Shown: positions 1-5,575, numbered from the stretch's first letter. The stretch: 12,743 nt of DNA from Acidobacteriota bacterium (GCA_023441255.1 JAEZPW010000059.1:1-12743), one strand, 5' to 3'. Translations and numbers: made by a program. Notes: a model not told the origin generated them from the sequence alone.

Positions 1-1
1 G

Positions 2-316
2 CATCTGCTGTCCAGTAAGTTTGAAGTTGGCGGTGATGCCTCGGCGGCAGCAGGTCCGGTGGGGCGTCACGCTTCGGCGGGTACGGATTGGAAACTTGAC
101 ACTCAGATTCTGACCTATTCGCGCAGCAAGGGCGCATTTGCGGGTCTAACTTTGAAGGGAGCCAAAATCAGCCAGGACGATGACTCTATGACCGCGATCT
201 ACGGAAAGGGTGCAACGCAGGAGGCTGCGCTTACCGGCCAGCTCAAGACGCCACCCGCCGCTCGGCCATTTATTGCAACCGTGAGTCGTGAAAAGGCAGA
301 AGCTGAGGCAAAGTGA
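2..316 (+). CDS. SYLF (Ysc84-like) lipid-binding domain protein, C-terminal part
   Basis: The reading frame is open from base 2 at the window edge to the TGA at 314-316, so this is the last 104 residues of a longer protein. The segment after GPVGRHASAGTDWKLDTQILTYSRSKGAFAGLTLKGA matches the end of the SYLF/Ysc84 domain. Family members carry the same run of 'GR.ASAGTD', a tyrosine-containing 'ILTYSRS.G.FAG' strand and a closing 'GA.I..D....YG' element. SYLF proteins are small, often exported, and bind phosphoinositides or other lipids in eukaryotes; the bacterial role is poorly known. The tail (residues about 80-104) is polar, Ala/Lys/Glu-rich and probably disordered. An internal GTG at 59 is not the real start because the domain clearly continues upstream. 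The signal peptide and N-terminal half lie outside the window. Confidence 0.85.
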   Translation, partial: HLLSSKFEVGGDASAAAGPVGRHASAGTDWKLDTQILTYSRSKGAFAGLTLKGAKISQDDDSMTAIYGKGATQEAALTGQLKTPPAARPFIATVSREKAEAEAK

Positions 317-329
317 TGCCGGCTCGGCA

Positions 330-347
330 GTGGCACTGCTGTTGCAA
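330..347 (+). promoter_or_regulatory. Candidate sigma-54 (-24/-12) promoter
   Basis: TGGCAC at 331-336, five bases, then TTGCA at 342-346 is an exact fit to the sigma-54 core (TGGCAC-N5-TTGCW). The spacing from the GG of -24 to the GC of -12 is 12 bases. It lies 14 bases after the SYLF stop codon and points away from it. No coding region follows on the plus strand before the convergent YtxH gene, so the target, if any, would be a short RNA or an antisense transcript. The -24 element overlaps a 13-base palindrome (327-339), an alternative reason for the match. Confidence 0.4.
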
Positions 348-513
348 GTCAATTCACGAGGTGCGGTTTTCGATCTGCAAATTGTTTGGTTTGTCTCAGA
401 AGCAATCCTGACGTTCCCTCTCCGTAACCTCAGGTGAAGGGATCAGCAAGGCGGCTCCTTCTCTAGGCAAAAACGCAAAAACGCTGCCTTCTGAGTTTCT
501 GCGGCCAACTGAA

Positions 514-557
514 CACGACCTATTTGGTGCAGGGCCACGACCTATTTGGTGCAGGGC
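514..557. repeat. Perfect 22-base tandem duplication
   Basis: Bases 514-535 and 536-557 are identical, directly abutting copies whose core is CGACCTATTTGGTGCAGGGC. On the reverse strand each copy contains TGCACC-AAATA-GGT, which resembles one and a half arms of the NtrC site (TGCACC-N5-GGTGCA). The right arm is incomplete (GGTCGT). It could be a paired regulator site or a simple slippage duplication; nothing shows function directly. Confidence 0.8.
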
Positions 558-662
558 ATTGCGGCGTGCGCGTCCGTGACCACCCAGCACCACGACGCTC
601 ACACCCACATAGGCGGAGAGCGATTACGGGCTGATTCAGAATAACGGACGTGGGCCAAAGGC

Positions 663-884
663 TCAGGCTTCGGTGCCGGTCTTCGCCTCGTCGCGTGCGG
701 CGCTACGAACCGCGGTCATTGCCTTGTCAGCAACGTCCCGCACCCGACCATAATGGTGCTGGGCTTTATCGGCTATCTCGCTTGCGCGTACCGCAGCTAG
801 TTCGCGTACTTCCTCACCGCGCATAGGTGCGAACAGCACGCCCAGTCCAAAGCCAATCCCGAGGCCAAACAAGAATCCCTTCAT
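663..884 (-). CDS. YtxH-like small membrane-anchored stress protein
   Basis: The protein has 73 residues, starting at the ATG at 882-884. It opens with a glycine-rich hydrophobic segment (residues 2-20, KGFLFGLGIGFGLGVLFAP), followed by 'MRGEEVRE' and a charged, Ala-rich helix predicted from about residue 22 to the end. This is the YtxH/gas-vesicle-like layout: one glycine-zipper membrane helix, the 'G...G.LFAP..G.E.R' junction, then an amphipathic coiled-coil tail. Members are commonly general-stress proteins; the molecular role is unknown. An AGGACAGAG stretch about 7 bases upstream serves as ribosome binding site. A longer frame reading back to 1085 exists but would run over the neighbouring Lmo0937-like gene, so the internal ATG is preferred. 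The gene is 35 bases downstream of that neighbour, probably co-transcribed. Confidence 0.8.
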   Translation of the reverse strand: MKGFLFGLGIGFGLGVLFAPMRGEEVRELAAVRASEIADKAQHHYGRVRDVADKAMTAVRSAARDEAKTGTEA

Positions 885-919
885 ATAATTCTCTGTCCTG
901 CTTCTCATGTAACCACCAC

Positions 920-1078
920 TCAGACCGTCCGCGCTGCTCCGCGCACGAAGTGCAAGATCAGCGCAATCACAGCGACGATAAGCAGGAGATGGATCAACCC
1001 GCTCGCGACGTGAAAAACGCCCCACCCCAAAATCCATGCAAGCAGCAGAACAACGAACAGAATCGTGAAGATACTCAT
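920..1078 (-). CDS. Lmo0937-family small membrane protein
   Basis: Reading the reverse strand from the ATG at 1076-1078 to the TGA at 920-922 gives 52 residues beginning MSIFTILFVVLLLAWILGWG. The protein is nearly all membrane: helix one at residues about 3-20, then FHVASGLIHLLLIVAVIALI as helix two (about 22-42), ending in a basic tail (HFVRGAARTV). The 'W.LG...FHVA.GLIH.LL..A....' pattern is characteristic of the Lmo0937 family of two-helix proteins found in many soil bacteria, usually near stress genes. A GGAG ribosome binding site lies at 1085-1088, six bases before the start. It is first in a two-gene unit with the YtxH-like gene. Function unknown; identity rests on the motif and the good ribosome binding site. 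Confidence 0.85.
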   Translation of the reverse strand: MSIFTILFVVLLLAWILGWGVFHVASGLIHLLLIVAVIALILHFVRGAARTV

Positions 1079-1088
1079 GCGTCACTCC

Positions 1089-1442
1089 GTTGTGTTGAAT
1101 TCAGGGGCTTGTTCATTTGACGGTTTGCTGCGTGCTAAGGTTGTGCTGCCGTCACGTGGTAATCGCCAACAATGAAAACACGAACACATCGCGAGTTGTC
1201 CCTCGCCGTTGCTGCTACTTCCGGTCCCGAACGGCTCGCAAGCCTTTGCGGAGATTGCTGAAAAGCCGAACAGCGCAAGGAACGGCTTTAACATTGGGAC
1301 TGCCCCTGTGGCGTGTCCTGTTCCCGAACGCTTCTTCGTTGTTAAGTTGGGTTCACCAGGTACCCGAGCAAGTCGAGGCAGGTGAGGTTTGGACTGCGCC
1401 TCCGACTACCTAAAAAGCATTTCTTGATTATCATCCTGTACT
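1089..1442. other. 354-base region upstream of the Lmo0937/YtxH pair, no gene seen
   Basis: Open frames here have poor composition, no ribosome binding sites and no recognisable motifs. One of them, on the minus strand from 1294, is Cys-rich but runs into the start of the Lmo0937-like gene. The promoter of the Lmo0937/YtxH pair should lie in this stretch, but I cannot point to a convincing -35/-10 pair. Confidence 0.5.
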
Positions 1443-1793
1443 TCAGCGCGGTGATGACAGCTCCGGACGCTTCGGATCATGGAGCAACGAGATCGGGCTG
1501 CCTTTGGGGAATCGGTCAAAGACGCGCCGCGCGGCACATTCGTCGTCTACTATCTCTTGGAACTCTCCCCAATACACCTTCTCCCGGACCCTATACGTGT
1601 AGGTCACTGCCGCAAACAATTCATTGGGCCTTTCGTCGCAGCAGCTCTTCAAAGTTTGGTGGGTGCTGACGGTGCCCGTAACGGGTATCCAGTGCCGACG
1701 CCTGCGCTTCAGGTGATGTACGAGGAGTCCGACTGCAATGAGCAGGGTGAGAACTGCGAATTGACCAATGATGTCGCCGTGTTGGAGGAGCAC
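1443..1793 (-). CDS. DUF3592-type membrane protein
   Basis: 116 residues from a GTG at 1791-1793. One membrane helix (about residues 10-27, GQFAVLTLLIAVGLLVHH) is followed by a basic stop-transfer stretch (KRRRRH). The soluble domain then shows the DUF3592 pattern: 'W.PVTGTV' (35-41), a Tyr-rich strand 'AVTYTYRVREKVYWGEF' (62-78), and 'FPKGSPISLLHDPKRPELS' (95-113), where 'yp.G..v.v.yDP..P..s' is the family signature. The domain has no known activity. The GTG has no clear ribosome binding site and sits 11 bases after the stop of a truncated kinase gene on the same strand. It may originally have been translated by coupling, or it now uses a TATAAT at 1804-1809 that overlaps that stop codon. 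No internal frameshift is seen. Whether it is still expressed is open. Confidence 0.7.
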   Translation of the reverse strand: MLLQHGDIIGQFAVLTLLIAVGLLVHHLKRRRRHWIPVTGTVSTHQTLKSCCDERPNELFAAVTYTYRVREKVYWGEFQEIVDDECAARRVFDRFPKGSPISLLHDPKRPELSSPR

Positions 1794-1804
1794 AACGGCG
1801 GCGA

Positions 1805-2068
1805 TTATACCGCTGCGAAATGGTTACCCTTGGGCAAGAATACGCAGAAGACCGATCCTTTGCCTTCGACACTACGCATGCGGATACGGCCTCCCTGCTT
1901 CACGACAATTTCCTCACTGACCCAAAGACCCAGTCCCGTGCCGACCGCCAGTTTCGTCGTGACGAAGGGATTGAAGAGGTGAGTGTAATCGCTACGGCGA
2001 ATGCCTGTCCCGGTGTCGGCCACTGTCAATCGGGTGAAAGGGAGTTGCCGCGAACAGGAATCCGACAT
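1805..2068 (-). pseudogene. Histidine kinase remnant (HATPase C-terminal part)
   Basis: The open frame gives 87 residues containing the C-terminal ATP-binding motifs of a sensor histidine kinase in the right order: G1 box VADTGTGI, F box LFNPFVTTK, G2 box GTGLGLWVSEEIVVKQGG, and the closing strand 'RMRSVEGKGSVFCVFLP'. The sensor region, the phospho-accepting His (DHp) domain and the ATPase N box are all missing. Homology stops at about 2040-2045, just before the beta-propeller fragment begins on the other strand. The kinase has therefore lost at least two thirds of its length and cannot autophosphorylate. The ATG at 2066-2068 is only where the frame happens to open. The downstream DUF3592 gene follows closely, suggesting an original operon. 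Confidence 0.8.
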
Positions 2069-2082
2069 CGGAACAACCGCTC

Positions 2083-2723
2083 GAAACGCTCTACGTAAAC
2101 AATGCGACTGCCGTGAACACCATTTCGGCCTACAGCGTCGGCGCTGACGGCTCGCTCACGGCGGTTGCTGGTTCGCCTTTTCCGACCGGTGGTGCGGCCT
2201 GCTCGGGCGCTTCGACCAACGACGCGATCACTGTGTCCCCCAACAGCCAATGGGTTTTCGCCTCCAACTGCGAGAGCAATACCATCTCCGCGTTCAAGGT
2301 CTCTTTCAGAGGAGCGCTGACGCCCATTCCCGGTTCTCCGTTCGCGATCGGCAGCACCCGTCCCGTGTCCGCCATGGCTGTCTCAGCCCACGACCAATTC
2401 CTGTTCGCGCTAACGGGCTCGGGAATCGAAGTTCTCGCAATTGCCCCGAACGGAGCGCTGACTCCCGTTCCCGGTTCTCCTTTTGCAATAACGGCCAGCG
2501 GACCGTTGATCGTTCGGGGACTTTGGTCTTCACTGCCACCCGAAGCCCGACCGGCCAACAGATAGCTGTTCAACGAGTGTCGTCGGACGGCGCCATGACT
2601 CTGGCGCCTGGCTCGCCGATGGGGATAGGCGCAGAGCGACGTACCGCGCAATTGCAGTTCTGCCGCGGAAGCAGTGCGACTGACCCCGAAATGAACCGAA
2701 CACGGCATCTCGGCTTCAGGTGA
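2083..2723 (+). pseudogene. YVTN/lactonase-like beta-propeller fragment with frameshift
   Basis: Four propeller blades can be read, each ending in a related strand: GSLTAVAGSPFPTGG, GALTPIPGSPFAIG, GALTPVPGSPFAIT and GAMTLAPGSPMGIG, with 'LYVNN..NTISAYSV' and 'WVFASN..SNTISAFKV' between them. This is the repeat of the seven-bladed lactonase/YVTN propellers, usually secreted. The first three blades lie in one frame (to about 2500). The fourth continues in another frame (TVDRSGTLVFTATRSPTGQQIAVQRVSSDG), so one base was lost or two were gained at about 2500-2515. The N-terminal blades and signal peptide are absent, since recognisable sequence starts abruptly near 2083. The C-terminal end dissolves after about 2640. 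It is a broken gene that abuts the broken kinase on the opposite strand. Confidence 0.8.
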
Positions 2724-2879
2724 TCCGTTTTGAGCCAAGTGCTGCAAGTGCTACAGGCAGACTGCCCCCTCGACGAAGAACGACCGTCGAGATTGCTCAC
2801 GAAATCGATCACGATGCGAGGTGCGCGAATGCCCGGTACTCGCTCGTACAGCGCTATAACCCTCGAAACAACGCTTAGG
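2724..2879. other. Non-coding stretch between propeller remnant and tRNA-like remnant
   Basis: No gene is recognised. An 11-base word (AAGTGCTGCAA) occurs at 2737-2747 and again at 2956-2966, so the two copies lie on either side of the tRNA-like remnant. Open frames crossing this stretch have no family resemblance. Confidence 0.4.
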
Positions 2880-2945
2880 TGGTGCCGGGAGTGGGAATCG
2901 AATACCCAACCTACCAAGTACCCACGGATTGTGAGTCCCCCTCCC
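2880..2945 (-). pseudogene. Degenerate 3' half of a tRNA-Leu (possible attachment-site scar)
   Basis: Read on the minus strand, the segment ends TCCCGGC-A-CCA (acceptor 3' strand, discriminator base and CCA), preceded by a T-arm-like GGGTATTCGATTCCCAC. Upstream of that is GGACTCACAATCC, very close to the GGACTCAAAATCC anticodon arm of bacterial tRNA-Leu(CAA). The T stem is damaged by about three extra bases, the anticodon loop reads CAC instead of CAA, only three anticodon-stem pairs remain, and no D arm or matching 5' acceptor strand precedes it. A functional tRNA is therefore excluded. 3' halves of tRNA genes are the usual target of tyrosine recombinases, and an integrase fragment lies 93 bases away. 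Confidence 0.6.
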
Positions 2946-3037
2946 GAATCTTCCTAAGTGCTGCAACCGAACCGCCCGTCTTTACTTTCCTCGCATAGGT
3001 GAGTTTGTCCGGTGAGGTTCGGTGAGGGTGTGTTCGC

Positions 3038-3310
3038 GAATGGCACGGCTGGCACGCGGCGCGGCGAGGATTGGGGAGCAACCTGTATCGCTTGGGCGTG
3101 CCGGACATGGTGATTGAGCGCATTCTTCGCCAGGGAAACGTGAGCACCACGGCGACGTACTACATCAAGACCGCTGCCGATGATGTCCGCAATTCAATGG
3201 CGAAGCTGGAAGGCAGCATTCCGGATACGATTCAGGCTCAGGAGATCATTCGGGACACCTTCGGGACACCAAACCCCGATGAAAGCACAGCACCCGCTAG
3301 GGTGAATTGA
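3038..3310 (+). pseudogene. Tyrosine recombinase (integrase) C-terminal remnant
   Basis: Reading from about 3038, the frame gives EWHGWHAARRGLGSNLYRLGVPD, then ERILRQGNVSTTATYYIKT and a polar tail to the TGA at 3308-3310. This is the end of the catalytic domain of a phage/element-type integrase. The HxxR box is intact (His codon 3053-3055, Arg 3062-3064) and the nucleophile tyrosine lies in 'YYIKT' (3158-3163). The family normally has ILRH where this protein has ILRQ (codon 3131-3133), so the second active-site His/Trp position is now Gln. Everything N-terminal to the HxxR box, including the first catalytic Arg and Lys and the arm/core-binding domains, is missing, with a stop codon just upstream at 3023-3025. 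It lies 26 bases from the 3' end of tRNA-Ser. Confidence 0.85.
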
Positions 3311-3336
3311 GGCGTAAGTGATTGGGATCAAAAATC

Positions 3337-3430
3337 TGGCGGAGAGGGAGGGATTCGAACCCTCGATACAGGTATTAGCCCGTATAACGGTTTAGCAAAC
3401 CGCCGCCTTCAGCCACTCGGCCACCTCTCC
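3337..3430 (-). tRNA. tRNA-Ser(GCT)
   Basis: On the minus strand the 94 bases begin GGAGAGGTGGCCGAGTGGC and end CCTCTCC-G-CCA. They form a 7-bp acceptor stem, the D arm with GAGTGGCTGAAGGC, an anticodon loop TTGCTAA (GCT at 3394-3396), a long class-II variable arm and the T arm GAGGG-TTCGAAT-CCCTC. CCA is encoded. It decodes AGC/AGU serine codons. The gene is divergent from gltX, and its 3' end faces the integrase remnant. Confidence 0.97.
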
Positions 3431-3470
3431 GCGAGGTCGCGCCAGGACGGCGCTGGTTGGCAGCTCAGTC

Positions 3471-3476
3471 ATTATA
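3471..3476 (-). promoter_or_regulatory. -10 box of the tRNA-Ser promoter
   Basis: A perfect TATAAT on the minus strand lies 40 bases upstream of the mature 5' end of tRNA-Ser. The upstream -35 is weak (a TTGATT-like sequence at about 14 bases spacing). Position and sequence make it the obvious promoter element for the tRNA. Confidence 0.55.
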
Positions 3477-3560
3477 ACTGAACGTTGCCGAATCAAGCGC
3501 GGGGAAAACTCGAGTGGCTGATCACAACTGGCGATCGTGGGCTGCGGAATTTGGAAACGT

Positions 3561-3566
3561 TATACT
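3561..3566 (+). promoter_or_regulatory. -10 box of gltX, implying a leaderless transcript
   Basis: TATACT ends only 8 bases before the gltX ATG. With the usual 6-8 base distance from -10 to the start site, transcription would begin at or within two bases of the start codon. No Shine-Dalgarno sequence lies between, which agrees with a leaderless mRNA. The -35 region is weak. Confidence 0.5.
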
Positions 3567-3574
3567 GACGACTT

Positions 3575-5068
3575 ATGCTGCGAGTCCGATTCGCGCCGTC
3601 TCCCACCGGCTTTCTCCATGTGGGTAGTGCCCGTACCTTCATCTTCAACTGGCTTTTTGCCCGCCGGAATGGCGGGACGATGATTCTGCGTCTGGACGAC
3701 ACCGACGTCGAGCGCAACACCGAAGCGTCCGTCAACTCTATCTTCGACGGCCTGCGTTGGCTTGGTCTCGGGTGGGACGAGGAGTACAAGCAATCGGAGC
3801 GCCTGGAGTTTCATCGCCAGTTGGCGAACTCAATTCTTCGGAAGGGATTGGCCTATCGCGATTTTGCGCCGGCACGTGGCGACGTCACAGAGCAGGCACA
3901 GCAGATCGCCGCCGATCGCGGCGCTACCAACGCGGGCGGAGCCTGGTTGTTCAATCCCGAGATGCGGGAACTGTCGCGCGAGGAGAGCGATCGACGGGCG
4001 GCTGCAGGTGAGCCCTTTGCACTGCGTTTTCGTGTGCCGCGCGACACCGAGCGGCAGGTGAACTTCGTTGATGCCGTGTATGGGGAGCAGTCGCGTTCGA
4101 CCAACGACATAGAGGACTTCGCCCTGCTCCGGTCGGATGGGATGCCGACCTACCATCTCGGGTCCTGCGCCGACGACGCCGACCTGCGCATCAGCCACAT
4201 CATCCGCGGGCAAGACCACCTCTCGAACACTTTCAAGCACGTGCTCATATTTGAAGCGATGGGCGCCGAAGTGCCCGAGTTCGCGCACCTGCCACTGCTG
4301 GTTGCTCCGGATGGGACCAAGCTGTCGAAACGCCGCCACGGTCCGGTGGTCAGCGTGACCACCTATCGCGACGCGGGCTTTCTGCCCGAGGCGTTCATCA
4401 ACTTCCTGTGCCTGCTCGGCTGGTCGCCAAAGAATGATCGCGAGAAGATGAGCATCGAAGAGCTGACGGCGGCGTTCTCGCTGGAGGGCATCAACCGGGC
4501 AAATGCCGTTGTCAATTTCAAGGAACCGGCTGCAACGCCCGAAGAAACGTTCGATCCCAAGGCCGTTTGGCTTAACGCTGAGCACATCCGTTCGCTGCCG
4601 GTCGAGGAACTGAGCTCGCGGCTGCTGACTGTGGTGCGTGCAGCCGGGTACGACGTCTCGCCGGAGAAGATGCTTGCCATCACACCTCTGATCCGCGAAC
4701 GAATCAAGCTGCTGTGCGACGTGCTCATCGTCGCCGATTTCTTTTTCGCCGACGAGCTCGCGAACTACAATGCGGCCGACCTCGTCCCGCAGAAAGGCGA
4801 CCTTACTATGGCACTGGAGATCCTGAAGAAGTCGCGCGAGGTGCTCGCGCGCGACGGCTTCGATCGCCAGTCGCTCGAACAAACACTCCGCGCTGCGGCC
4901 GTGCAGATGAAGGTCAAGGCAGGCCAGATGTTCACGCCTGTTCGCGTGGCCGTGACGGGCAAGAAGAACGCACCCCCGTTATTCGAGACGCTGGAAGTGC
5001 TTGGGCGGGAGAAGGTGCTGGGGCGAATCGACCGAGCACTCGATCTGGCGGCAGACGCAAAAGTGTAG
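3575..5068 (+). CDS. gltX: Glutamyl-tRNA synthetase
   Basis: Cytoplasmic enzyme that attaches glutamate to tRNA-Glu with ATP. In species lacking a glutaminyl-tRNA synthetase it also charges tRNA-Gln for the amidotransferase route. The 497 residues match the usual bacterial length. The class I signature FAPSPTGFLHVGSART places the HIGH-type box (HVGS) at residues 15-18, and KLSKR (KMSKS-type loop) is at 249-253. The Rossmann core is split by the connective domain (about 95-190), followed by the helical anticodon-binding region (about 320-490). The Cys residues that bind zinc in E. coli GluRS are absent: the region reads AYRDFAPARGD, so this is a zinc-free version. The ATG at 3575 directly precedes the conserved 'RVRFAPSPTG' start, leaving no room for another start. 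It is transcribed divergently from tRNA-Ser with no recognisable operon partner. Confidence 0.97.
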   Translation: MLRVRFAPSPTGFLHVGSARTFIFNWLFARRNGGTMILRLDDTDVERNTEASVNSIFDGLRWLGLGWDEEYKQSERLEFHRQLANSILRKGLAYRDFAPARGDVTEQAQQIAADRGATNAGGAWLFNPEMRELSREESDRRAAAGEPFALRFRVPRDTERQVNFVDAVYGEQSRSTNDIEDFALLRSDGMPTYHLGSCADDADLRISHIIRGQDHLSNTFKHVLIFEAMGAEVPEFAHLPLLVAPDGTKLSKRRHGPVVSVTTYRDAGFLPEAFINFLCLLGWSPKNDREKMSIEELTAAFSLEGINRANAVVNFKEPAATPEETFDPKAVWLNAEHIRSLPVEELSSRLLTVVRAAGYDVSPEKMLAITPLIRERIKLLCDVLIVADFFFADELANYNAADLVPQKGDLTMALEILKKSREVLARDGFDRQSLEQTLRAAAVQMKVKAGQMFTPVRVAVTGKKNAPPLFETLEVLGREKVLGRIDRALDLAADAKV

Positions 5069-5340
5069 CCAGCGTTTTCACTCATACGAACGTCTCTTCA
5101 TCGGACACGGCACGCGCTGCGCACGATCCTTCGTGCTGTCTCACAGAGGAACCACCACGCCTGACGGGATGATCACTCGATTTCGTCCCGAACATCGTCT
5201 GAGGTGTTGCCGAGAGATTCGATGACCTCAGCGATCGCAGATCTGACCTCAACGGATCTTTGAATCTGCAATCTCCTATCACTCGGAGTTGTGATTAGGC
5301 GCTAGCACAAAAAAAGCGACCTGAACCAAAAAAATTTCAC
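5069..5340. other. Spacer downstream of gltX, no gene seen
   Basis: No gene with a ribosome binding site or recognisable motif is visible. The stretch holds a copy of the dispersed repeat (5231-5274) and ends in A-tracts that lead into the promoter of the small basic peptide. No clear gltX terminator was found. Confidence 0.5.
5231..5274. repeat. Dispersed intergenic repeat, copy 1
   Basis: GATCGCAGATCTGA (from about 5233) and GAATCTGCAATCT (5262-5274) lie head to head. They share words with the copies at 5616-5710 and 6218-6357 (GATCGCAGAT, AATCTGCAAT). It lies in the gltX downstream spacer. Confidence 0.55.
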
Positions 5341-5347
5341 TTTTTTG

Positions 5348-5376
5348 TTGACATCGTCTGCAACAACCCGCAATAT
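5348..5376 (+). promoter_or_regulatory. Promoter of the small basic peptide gene
   Basis: A perfect -35 TTGACA (5348-5353) is followed at 17 bases by CAATAT (5371-5376), a poor -10. The -35 is preceded by an A/T palindrome, CAAAAAAA...TTTTTTG (5327-5347), that could act as an UP element. The predicted leader is about 95 bases long and contains a TTGCCCA/TGGGCGA hairpin. Confidence 0.5.
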
Positions 5377-5479
5377 CTTGTGGCAGTGATGTTGCCCATT
5401 CAAGAAGTTGGGCGACGAATGTAGTTGCTGTCGGGCCAACAATCGAAACCTTCAAGGGAGAAGGTAAAGAGGAGGCAAC

Positions 5480-5533
5480 ATGCCGGCGAAGAAGAAAGCA
5501 ACGAAGAAGGCCGCAAAGAAGACGAAAAAGTAG
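5480..5533 (+). CDS. 17-residue Lys/Ala-rich basic peptide (histone H1 tail-like)
   Basis: ATG at 5480-5482 to TAG at 5531-5533 encodes MPAKKKATKKAAKKTKK, with ten lysines in 17 residues and no acidic residue. It is too short to be listed by ordinary gene finders. A near-ideal ribosome binding site (GAGGAGG at about 5469-5475) sits 5 bases before the ATG, a perfect TTGACA -35 lies upstream, and a strong terminator follows within 50 bases. Together these form a complete, self-contained transcription unit. The sequence resembles the 'AKKK/AAKK' C-terminal tails of bacterial histone H1-like and some HU proteins, so DNA or RNA binding and charge neutralisation are plausible. That is inference. 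It could also be the surviving end of a longer protein, but the signals around it argue for a real micro-gene. Confidence 0.65.
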   Translation: MPAKKKATKKAAKKTKK

Positions 5534-5540
5534 TTGTTAG

Positions 5541-5560
5541 CGCGGGCAGGCTAGCCCGCG
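5541..5560 (+). other. Hairpin downstream of the basic peptide gene
   Basis: CGCGGGC (5541-5547) and GCCCGCG (5554-5560) form a perfect 7-bp stem with a 6-base loop, starting 7 bases after the peptide's stop codon. There is no T-run, so it may stabilise the 3' end ahead of the terminator rather than terminate. Confidence 0.5.
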
Positions 5561-5575
5561 ATCCGGGCCACCAAA

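Larger units (their letters stand above)
317..662. other. 346-base intergenic region between SYLF gene and YtxH gene
   Basis: No credible gene is seen on either strand. The stretch holds the candidate sigma-54 promoter near 331-346, a short tandem of GCAAAAAC (about 473-488) and the 22-base tandem duplication at 514-557. The flanking genes are convergent, yet no strong hairpin plus T-run terminator is visible for either one. Confidence 0.6.

Noticed and set aside
663..1085. Single 140-residue minus-strand gene covering both small genes
   Set aside because: Its first 67 residues are the wrong-frame reading of the Lmo0937-like gene; only the part from ATG 882-884 has YtxH character.
1082..1294. 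Cys-containing 70-residue minus-strand frame
   Set aside because: No ribosome binding site, low-quality composition, overlaps the start of the Lmo0937-like gene.
1479..1982. 167-residue plus-strand frame over DUF3592 and the kinase remnant
   Set aside because: No family resemblance, while the minus-strand reading shows clear motifs for both.
2130..2747. 205-residue minus-strand frame
   Set aside because: Antisense of the propeller fragment; its repeated 'KGEPGTGVSAP' is the reverse reading of the GSPF blades, not a real repeat protein.
3830..4882. 350-residue minus-strand frame inside gltX
   Set aside because: It is the antisense shadow of gltX, with no motif or ribosome binding site.
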